Source: Numida meleagris
Taxonomy: Eukaryota > Chordata > Aves > Galliformes > Numididae
Direction of reading: 5' to 3'
NCBI RefSeq assembly: GCF_002078875.1
Contig: NC_034420.1
Coordinates: forward strand, 17,795,639-17,859,638
Length of the DNA stretch: 64,000 bases
Below are positions 55,771-64,000 of this stretch, in pieces (the first letter of the stretch is position 1; each line of letters opens with the position of its first letter). A program made the translations under genes and the position numbers. The notes beneath the pieces were generated by a model. The model was not told where the DNA came from and did no database searches. It worked only from the letters and a program-made list of their open reading frames with translations.

Positions 55771-57129
55771 GTTTTCACATTTTCCTTTAAGCTGCTACAT
55801 AGGAAGCCTGCTGCAGCAAACCTGACTGCTAGGAAGTAATGGGTGCTGTTTGTTCCCTGGAGAAGTACCTGAACAAAGAAAGGAAGGGGTATCCATCACT
55901 CCTGCGTCCAGGAGTGCTGTCAAAGGTGTGGCTACAGCACATGCCCTTGAATTAGTTGCATCATCTACTATTTGGAAGTAATCACAATTCCTGTTTTCTG
56001 GCTTCTCCAGAAGTATGTGAGCTAATCACAGAAAGAAAAACAATGCTCCCCGTGCTGAAGGTGAGGTTTAAAAGTTAGAATCTCAACTACACAAAGACCT
56101 TACTGGGTGGTGAAAAGGGGATGACAAGGTAATGGTGTAGTTTCCAGGCTGGAAATAAAATAAGCTCAGTACATATGGCTAGTGGATGGAAGGTAGGGAG
56201 CTGAGAACTGTCATAGCTTCTTCTGTTACACAGCATAGGGCGTAAGAAATGCCTGTGCTCGATGGCCTTTAGTACAAATGTTTTCATGTTTGGAGGAGGA
56301 AAATGCATCCTTACTTGATGGCTTAAAATATACTTCAGGGTGCATGAACTCTCTATGGAGTGAATTCAGAAAAGTTTGCAGCTGTGAGAAGAAGCAGTGC
56401 AGATCCAGAGGCGGGTTCTAGTGTCAGTCTTTCCAGGTAGGTTCTTTACAAACTACTTGATATCTAGAGTTATGAGGAGCTGAGATGCAAATACAGGAGT
56501 TGATGCCTAATCTGGTATAATGTTAAATGGCAAGCAGTTACTGTAGGAGATGGCACGCCCTAATGCTTGCCAAAGTCAAGTCCATTGGCTCAGAAGGGCA
56601 ACAAGGTGAATTCCCTGGCTAGTTCTTCTTGGATGCAGCCCTTAGATTTTGGTCTAAACTGTGGCAATTTTTGCTTTGAATTGTCTGTCCAAATGCATGG
56701 CAGAAAGGAAAGAAAATACATTGTCTTCTGTGCCTGGTCTTTTTGCGACCTTTGTCCAGCAACAGGAAAGTAGATTTCAGGGTTTCTGCGCATTTTCTGT
56801 GAAGACTTTTTGGTTCATGTTGGTCTGAAGAGGACAAGATTTCTGATTCTTAGGAAGTTTGCTCCCTAGTTTTATTGGGAGTGTGAGAAGTTTCTTTTGA
56901 AGAGGCTACAGCACTGCTAGAAGTCTGTCTCATGGACGCTGTTCCCAGGGAAGCAGCAGGTATTGCCAGTGGTTGGGAAACTTACCCCCTTCTGAGCAAA
57001 TATGGTCTGGAGCTGGGCAAGGAGCGTACCGGGGACAGCAAAGGCCCTCTTTTCAGGCCGCTGTCAGAAAATTCGTTTGGCTGATTTAAACCTCAGCGGT
57101 TTGTGATTTAAAGTCTAGCTTCAAATGTG
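55771..57129. other. Intergenic DNA between EGR1 and the downstream CpG island
   Basis: No gene or interspersed repeat recognised. Open frames are short and without similarity. GC content rises from about 57130. Confidence 0.5.
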
Positions 57130-57254
57130 ATAATTAGTGGCAGAAAAAAACCGTGCGTCATCGCTGGCAGTAGCCCAGCTGGTCTCGGGGGCACCGCGGG
57201 GACCCGCCGCGGCTGCTCGCGGAACGTCACCCGTGCTGCCGCGCCGCTGGAGCC

Positions 57255-57278
57255 AGGCCGAGCCGAGCCGAGCCGAGC
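57255..57278. repeat. GAGCC pentamer tandem repeat
   Basis: Four to five copies of the pentamer CCGAG/GAGCC lie in the CpG island. A short minisatellite-like expansion. Confidence 0.75.
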
Positions 57279-57401
57279 CACAGCACACCGCGCCCCTACC
57301 GGGAGCGCTCCGCCGGCGGCGGGCTGAGCTGCGTCATGCAGCAACGGGGCCGCCAAGGCCGAACGGAAACGCTACTCCAGCAGCGGCCGGAACCAGTACC
57401 A

Positions 57402-57465
57402 CCATATTTGGCGTTTCCTCCTCACCTTTTATGGTACTTCCGAGGCCCAAAAAAGGAACTTCCTG
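57402..57465. promoter_or_regulatory. Triple CArG box cluster with ETS sites
   Basis: Perfect CArG boxes are CCATATTTGG (57402-57411), CCTTTTATGG (57425-57434) and CCAAAAAAGG (57447-57456). Their starts are 23 and 22 bp apart, about two helical turns. ETS-type sites are interleaved: GTTTCCTC, ACTTCCG directly after box 2, and AACTTCCTG directly after box 3. This is the grammar of SRF plus ELK-type ternary complexes, as in immediate-early genes. Confidence 0.7.
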
Positions 57466-57493
57466 CCCCCCGCCCCCCTCCCGGCGCGTCTCC

Positions 57494-57508
57494 NNNNNNN
57501 NNNNNNNN
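57494..57508. other. Assembly gap (15 N)
   Basis: N run in a C-rich part of the downstream CpG island, just after the CArG cluster. Confidence 0.99.
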
Positions 57509-57870
57509 CCCCCCGGGACTACACGAAGGATCTTCCGGGACTGAGAGGTGCCACCGCCTTGGTGCGGTTCCGCCCTCACCGCGGGGGCGACCCGGCGGGT
57601 TCCTCGCGCGGAGCGGATTCTGCATTGGCCGCGGGCAGCTCTGGGTTTGGCCAGCATCTGCTTTGCCCAGTGGCAGGCCCGGGGCCTTTCGGACGCTCGC
57701 TCGCGGCGCGGCCCAGCCCAGGGGAGCTGCGGCGGAGCGCTGCCGTCTGAGTGCGTCGGTGGCCGAGGGTGGGCCTCTGACCTTCCTTCGCTCCGTGTTC
57801 TGGTGCGGTGTCTTTCATAGGGACTGCGTCGCTTTGTATGCATCCGTCAGAAATAGGTACGGTGCAGTTT

Positions 57871-59367
57871 AACCCGAGGAGTGCTGAAGAGGCCATTGCC
57901 CACGTTCAGCCAGGCTTTTCTTCCGTAGAGCCTTTCTATAAGCTGCTGCTCACTTGGGGCAATGTAGGCAGTCCTTGCCTAGTTTTGCTCTTTAATTACA
58001 CTGATCGGCCTCGGAATCTTTCTTTTAATTACACTGCTCGGAATTGGAAACAGATTTTTCGTTCGCTTTTCCTTTAGAAATAAAGGACTATAAGTCAGCT
58101 CTGGCATTTTTGAAGAACCCACCTTCCCCTTGTGTGCTGGAAATGCTACTAGAGATTATAAAACTGGTGAAATGCAACTGTTGAGGCAATTTCTGTTGCA
58201 GCTGTGAACTGGAAAACAAACACTCTGTAGTGAATGAATTTAGTTCTAGCACTTCTGACAACAGTTCTGACTGTATTTATCTTTGACATACCTGAAAGAA
58301 CACCGGAGCATAAAAAAATAAAGGGGCAGATCTGATGGGTAAATCCTGTTTAAAAAATTCCTAGACTAAAATGTCTGCAGTAGTTCTTAGAACAGACTCG
58401 GGAGGTGTCTTCTTAATTAACTGAAGTTCTGGATGTAGAAGTATCTTTATACATAGTCAGAAATCTGACATAAAGTTCAAGAAAATGTACAGCACAGCAG
58501 CATTTTGATCTGAAGGTTGATTCCAGTGATTAAAGGTTTCAGCTGTGATTCTTATTTTTGTGTAAATAAGCTTGAGGATTGTAAGAAACTCCAGATGTTC
58601 TCAGATGAACTGGAAAGCAGCTATGAGGCTTTGAATTTAATGGCAGAAGCAGTCTGCAATTCTGACGTTCGTCTCATGGATGAGGGCATTTTGTGAACGA
58701 AACGAGGCCACCTGAGGAATTGCAGCTATGGCTCTAACATGCCAGAGGTCTGTGGTGCCGTAAAATGAACACACAATGATCTTTATTTTTTTAATGTGTC
58801 AACGTTAAAATAGAATAGCTAATAAGAAAGCAAATGTTGACAAAATTTACTAAGAATACTGTAGTACTTGATCAAAAGAAATCCAGTCTCTGGTTTGTTG
58901 TCAGAGGTAGTCCTGGAATATCCTTCCAGCAGTTGTGACCTGAGTCTAGTAAACTTCATGAGCTGGAGCCTGTCTTTGTGCATTTTGTGTAACTCTATCC
59001 AAATGATTTATGGGGTTCGAGAGGGTTACAGCATTCATGGTACTTGGCTGAAAAGTGAGTATTAGTGTATCCAGGTGCTGTAAGAAGAGACTTTTGTGCG
59101 TTTAAACTCGCTACTTCACAATTTCATTTGATGGCTTTTAAGACTTTTATTGCAGAAGATGAAGAATAATACAATTTCTGTGATAGCTACAGAACTTGGT
59201 TTCCCTTTCTTTGTGCTCTTTGTGGTTGAAGAAGCAGAGCGTTTTGTACAGTGAGTGGTTTATACCTCCTGTCATCTTTTGCTGTACCTTGTGTAATTCT
59301 CTTCTGTTGTTTCGGAAACGTAGCGGCCTGTGCTATCCACAATATTCAAAATGTCCCTGCTTGAGCA
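57871..59367. other. DNA between the CpG island and the IQGAP-like remnants
   Basis: No gene is recognised with confidence. A stretch near 58570-58690 translates to a segment with weak resemblance to an upstream IQGAP1 exon, but I do not call it. Confidence 0.45.
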
Positions 59368-59432
59368 GACATGTGACCAGATGACCTCCAGAGGTCCCTT
59401 CTAACCTAAACCACTCTGCAATTCTCTGATGC
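59368..59432 (+). mobile_element. CR1 LINE extreme 3' end, short
   Basis: The motif GACCAGATGACCTCCAGAGG, then CCCTTCTAACCTAAACCACT and the tail GCAATTCTCTGATG match the CR1 3' end in plus orientation. Only about 65 nt remain. Confidence 0.8.
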
Positions 59433-62400
59433 AGGATGAATATAGATTCATTGAAGTACATTTTTTTTTCTCCTGTTTTCTCTATTATTTGCCAAATATG
59501 TCTAAACATTCTGTCTGGCTTTTGAGCAGTGGTCTGATCATGCCAGTCACTCCAGAATGCGTGGAGACAAAGCAGCAAGAGTTGGCAGAAGTTAAGAGAG
59601 GAAATATGGCAACAGGTGAACCTCAAATAGCTTACTGTTAGTGCAATAAATCCAAGATTATTGCATGTAGAATGGAAACCAGAAGGAAAAAAAAGCCTCT
59701 GGGTAGAAGTCTTTTGCGTTATGGGTGTCTTGTTGTTGGAATCCTTTGTTACAGGAAATTGAGGCTACCTTGTAAACTAAAGTTTTTTTTTTTTTTTTTT
59801 AAGTAAAGATGGGGAATAGAAAGTTAACAGTAAAATATTCTCTACTTGTAGAACATGTTGTGCTTAGGTAGCTCTCGTAGTAGTTCATTGGGGTCTTAGG
59901 CATTCCTTCTCTTGCTTGGAGGAAGGGACCTCTGTGAATGTATTTCCTTATTATAATATTTGTATATGGGGAGGACAGACATGTGTCTTTTTTCAACGCG
60001 CTGCAGTTACTGCTTTTGGAAGACAATGACAGTGAATTGGTGACATGCTGGGTGAGAGGAGGCTGTCATTGTTATCATAACCGGCAGACCAAAGAGAAAG
60101 GATGGGATGCACCAGCTGAATGTATGCAAAATGACAAAGCTGTCATGGCAGGAGATACAGGTAGAGTACATGCTCTTTTTGTCTAAAGATGAAGTTGCCA
60201 CCATTTCATTCCTTATTGCAACTTTAAGAGATAGTGTTTCACCACAACAGTAATGTTAATAAGCTTGGTAACTCATTTTGCTGTGCATTGTCTACCTTTG
60301 CATGTCAAAACCTCTGTCTTATTTCACAAAATTTATTCTGTTGGTAAAGGGGTACGGGACTTTGGTGTTGCTGTTTACTGAATGGCAGCTTCTAAGTTTC
60401 TCTTGAGCACTGTACAGAAATCACTGTATAATATCCCATTTCTTGCATCTCTGTTCTCTCCTCCTGGCTCTTTTTCATATCATAACACTAATCCAGAGCA
60501 CTATATCTGGAGTCACTGTGGCATACAACTGAGAGCGTTTGTGGCTGGCCAATGAGAACCTGATTGTGAAGCTTCAGGCTTGCTGTTGAGGCTGTCTTGT
60601 TTGTCAGGAATTCAACTCCAGAATGAGTTTTTTGAAGAAGCAAGTTCCAGCAGTCACTCGCATCCAGGTATGAAATCCCTTAATTCTGTTTGAAACTCGT
60701 CCTTGTCAGTTGCTCTTTATATGCACGCTTATTGACTAGTTTTGTTCAACACAAAGAGTTGCCACACAATTAGATATCTTCTCCGCATTTTGCAAATTAA
60801 TGAAAGGCATTTCCTTCTCCCAAAGAATCTCTGTGTATAAGTTACTTCTTGTGGTATCTGAGCAATAAACTCCTCAAGCAGAACTGCAAAGAGAAAAAAT
60901 ATGTCTGAGAAATTTTCACCTATTGTTTTACCATCTCATTCAGTGTTTTGGAAATAGGACAATATGAAGTGTGTCATGTGTCTTTATGTTAGTAATTTAT
61001 CATCACGTGGTATTATCACTGCGATTCCTCATGAACTGAAGAAAGACAACATGGCTTTCAGCGTGCCTGAGTAAGAGTCTCTTAGTCTTTTCATTTGTCC
61101 ATGGATTTGGAGAATTGAGGTTGTGAAATTGATTGTTTGATTATTCAGCATGAGGTTGTGCACGTTTACAGGAGAGCAATGAAAAAAATCTTACTCCAGT
61201 GTTGTAACTGAAGTGTTTGCAAGTGAAATATATGCTGTACAATCTGTTACCATTTAATTTGACCTGTGTATCCATGTTTGTTCCCGCCTAGGTAGCACGT
61301 GCTCCTCCTATAACAAACAAAACAAACCCCACAATCAGAACCCCCAGTTCATGAAAATAGCACTCTCTCCCATTAAATGTAGTCAAATCTCTCGTCTAAT
61401 TTCTGTTCAGAGTCGGGAGCAGGGAGTCCACTCTGAAGGCTTATAATTTTACATCAGTCTTCTCTCCAGCAGCAGCATCTGCCATGTGACCCTCACGTAG
61501 AAGAATTTCTGTGCATTTGATTGTTTAGTTACACATTTGTTCTCTAGCTGTGTTTCTGAAGGCCCACGCTCTTCATGGGGATAATTTCAAGTCTCTCATG
61601 AGGAGAATTGATGGAATAAATAATTAACGCTTCGCTGTATCTCTCTTACTACATATATCTTGTAAGACGAGTGTGCCTCCACTACATTTTATTTAGCCAA
61701 AGGGAAGTTGGAAGCTGAGCAGCAGAAAGAAGCTTAGAAATGTAATTACTTCTCTTTAATTTGAAAAGTAAAGTAAGTGCTTGTTTTCTGTTTTCAGTCC
61801 CAGTGGCATGGCTATAAACAGAGGAAGGCATATCAAATCCACTTGGATAACCTACGGGTGCAAAAGGACAAAGTAGTGAACGTAGCAAAGGCTCCGTGAT
61901 GTTTGTTGGTTGTGGGTTGATTTTTTTTGGTAAACATTTTGGGTAGCAATATCTGTAGACAAGTCTTTTATCTGACTTATTTTTAGATTTTTTCCTATAG
62001 TTTCAATCAATGACCATGGTGTGTCAAACCAAGAAGGCGTTACAGAGATCACCTGCAGTATTTCAGAGACCATGTAAGAGGCTGTTAAATGAATTCAGTA
62101 TCTGACTTCTTACTCTTCTCTAAATGAGTTTAAGTGGCTCTTGTTGTTTTTCTGTCCTAGATAAATGACATAAAAATTCAAGGCTTTATCTGAGCAAACA
62201 AAGCATGAGAAGGCTGCAAAACCCTCAGTAAGTATCGCTGAACAAATAAAACAAGGTGATACTGCTAGTGTGATGTATAACGTCAAGACTGTTACGAAGA
62301 TCAATTGGGATGAAGTTGGTAAAGTGGTGCAAAGAGTAGGTAGGTAGTTGCTGAGGCTGACGGAAAACTTGATTCCTGATAGTACTTTTGCTGCTGAGAA

Positions 62401-63090
62401 ATAGAACCACAGATTTTGAGGTAACTTCAGCAATGTGGATTACCTCATGCTGATACTTAATTCATTCTTCAGTGTTGACTTCTGTCATTATTTATTCCAT
62501 ACAAGAAATTCCAGGTGTTGTCAGAAGCTATTCAGATGCATTGGTTTTAATTTTTTTCCTCCACTGGCTGCTGCTTGACGCACTGTCCTCACACTGATAA
62601 CATCTGTATTAATTTATGTTTCCTGTCCTCTAAAGTTTTGTTGCTTATTTTTAGTTAATGCTGAAAACCCACTTATCGATATGGTTCGGAAATCTGTCCA
62701 CTTGCTTGATCAGAGTGACCAAGATTTTCAGGATGAGCTTGAGCTAATGAAACTGTGTGAGGAAATTGTAACCTTGATCCAATCTAATCAGCAACTTGAA
62801 AATGATCTCAATTTCATGGACATCAAAATCAGGCTGCTAGTGAAAAACAAAATTGTGCTGCAGGTACGAAAGGTACTGTTGAGTGACAAGCAGAATGAAT
62901 TGAGGCCAGCAGCATTTAGTTAGCGTGAAGAATGTCTGGTGTTGGGTCTCAGTTGCTCAGATTTGTGGAAAATATTTCCCCCAGACTTGCAGATTTTCCT
63001 CCCAGTAAGTTCATACTCTGTTCTACTTATTTGGTGTGTATCCCTAGAAGGATGAGTGTAGAAGAAGAAACAAGATCTGAAGCATTTTGA

Positions 63091-63160
63091 ATACAAAAAA
63101 AAACAAACCAAAACAAAAAAAAACACACACACACCAAAAAAAAAACCACCAGAAAAGAAA
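63091..63160. repeat. A/AC-rich low-complexity tract
   Basis: A runs with C interruptions and a short (AC)n core lie inside the region where IQGAP1-like exons are missing. A simple repeat. Confidence 0.75.
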
Positions 63161-63193
63161 ACACACAGCAAACTATATTGACCCATTGCAGGT

Positions 63194-63219
63194 AGTTCTC
63201 CACTGAACAGTGGAGAACT
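63194..63219. repeat. 12-bp perfect inverted repeat with 2-nt centre
   Basis: AGTTCTCCACTG (63194-63205) and CAGTGGAGAACT (63208-63219) are reverse complements around AA, forming a near-perfect 26-bp palindrome. It lies in the stretch of the pseudogene where exons are missing. Confidence 0.8.
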
Positions 63220-64000
63220 GTTTTGTTGTTCACTTTTGATTAAATTAGTTACAAACTCGCACATCTTAATTTCTCCTATTTTGGGTGCCGTAACAGAGGG
63301 GGAGGTGATTTTAGAGCAGGAAATACACTCAGGCCACTTCGTGTTTGTTGCCTGATGTAAGCCCTCTCTGTCACTTTGCTGAAGATAAATTTCACAAAAA
63401 AAAACAGCAGCATTGCTGATGAACAAAATGAACAGAACTCTCGAACGGAATGTACCGCTGGATCTAGAAGAGCTGCCAGAGAGGTGTCTACGGGCAAATT
63501 GTGCTGGATTTCCCCGAGGGACGTCCTAAAGTCCCCTGCCTCCTTGAGAAGCGTGCTCATATTATTCTTGTGTGGCGTTGTATGCTAACTGCTGTACCGA
63601 GATTTGTTCCAAATCTGTTATTTGTTTCCTACAGGTGATGCTGAGAAGCGTGACTCATGATGGCTTATGTGTCCCTCCTGCTTCCTGTTAATTCTTCCTT
63701 CGGGTCAAAAGCAGACCAAATCCATGAGAATTGTGACTGGGAGCCCCGCTGTTATGAGGACGCTTGTAAGTCTCAAGCGTGGTGCCCGTGTTCAGAATGC
63801 CCGGAGGCAGATCCCGGCACCGGTTGTGAAGGGAAGAGCTGCCGATGAATCACTCCATATCAAAAGCGATCCCGTGGATATTTTCAAGCCTTGGGCAAAC
63901 CGGACAGTATCTCGGACTGGTGGGGCCAGGTACGGAAGCTGTTACTACTGTGCTTTTTCTAAAAGTGGCTCAGCTGTTTTGCGTTGCTCTGTTAATCGTT

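Larger units (their letters stand above)
57130..57870. promoter_or_regulatory. CpG island downstream of EGR1, candidate SRF/ETS-responsive promoter
   Basis: About 740 bp are GC- and CpG-rich, with a 15-N gap. The island holds TGCGTCA CRE-like sites (57154-57160 and 57330-57336), a CCGAG-type pentamer repeat (about 57255-57278), three CArG boxes with ETS sites (57402-57465) and an inverted CCAAT box (ATTGG, 57624-57628). Near its right edge a possible splice donor occurs on the plus strand (AAATAG|GTACGG, about 57857). No recognisable protein begins here. I found no ETF1 coding sequence, the gene expected next in mammals. Confidence 0.6.
59530..63929 (+). pseudogene. IQGAP1-like unprocessed pseudogene (WW, IQ motifs and start of the GAP-related region)
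   Basis: Eight exon-like segments in IQGAP1 order are: 59530-59615, about 60020-60160 (WW domain), 60497-60667, 61798-61881, 62001-62073, 62161-62227 (the last four cover the IQ motifs), 62655-62863 and 63635-63929. Exons 60497-60667 (57 codons) and 61798-61881 (28 codons) keep the remembered IQGAP1 exon lengths. Most borders keep GT/AG and phase, so this is a DNA-level copy, not a retrocopy. It is dead. In-frame TGA stops lie at 60530-60532, 60587-60589, 62191-62193 and 62206-62208, all at positions where IQGAP1 has Arg. There is a frameshift in the WW exon, a 1-nt insertion in 62001-62073, a 3-nt deletion in 62161-62227 and a 1-nt shift near 63733. The exons expected between 62863 and 63635 are absent. 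The 70-codon exon 62655-62863 is still open. IQGAPs are actin-linked scaffolds binding Cdc42, Rac1 and calmodulin. The copy runs off the right edge. Confidence 0.85.

Noticed and set aside
57137..57872. Several open frames of 90-178 codons in the downstream CpG island
   Set aside because: They overlap in different frames, cross the N gap and show no similarity. GC content explains them.
58570..58695. Possible decayed upstream IQGAP1 exon
   Set aside because: Only a few residues fit (around an EAV...DV pattern), no convincing splice acceptor, and the match could be chance.
62681..62923. Functional small protein from the open IQGAP-like exon
   Set aside because: The open frame extends past the splice donor into the intron, and neighbouring exons are broken; best read as part of a pseudogene.

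Overview
The window is from a bird, most likely a galliform. Evidence: many CR1 LINE fragments with the typical avian 3' tail, an avian-type EGR1 without the Ser/Gly tract of mammals, and the gene order KDM3B - REEP2 - EGR1 on one strand, as remembered for human 5q31 and its avian counterpart (chicken chromosome 13). No search could be run, so the species is not fixed. Genes are vertebrate split genes; I placed exons by splice sites, phase and conserved protein sequence.

Layout. 1-6975: the last five coding exons and 3' UTR of KDM3B (JmjC H3K9 demethylase). 6976-10910: intergenic DNA with one CR1. 10911-22500: the complete eight-exon REEP2 gene, starting in a CpG island, with a CR1 in intron 2. 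22500-50850: a roughly 28 kb gene-poor interval holding about nine CR1 fragments, one CR1 inserted inside another, an unclassified insertion with an assembly gap, a small orphan CpG island with a minus-strand splice donor, and a pair of RFX-like X-boxes. 50880-55770: the CpG island, promoter, two coding exons and 3' UTR of EGR1. Four perfect CArG boxes plus one imperfect one lie in a distal trio and a proximal pair, as in mammals. 57130-57870: a second CpG island downstream of EGR1 with three perfect CArG boxes interleaved with ETS sites. 59530-63929 and onward: a decayed, intron-containing IQGAP1-like pseudogene with four in-frame TGA codons at former CGA positions, frameshifts and missing exons.

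The three real genes are not a functional pathway: KDM3B is a chromatin enzyme, REEP2 an ER-shaping membrane protein and EGR1 an immediate-early transcription factor. They are held together by conserved synteny. The most interesting unexplained items are the SRF/ETS cluster island downstream of EGR1, the IQGAP1-like pseudogene beside it, and the orphan CpG island in the gene-poor interval.
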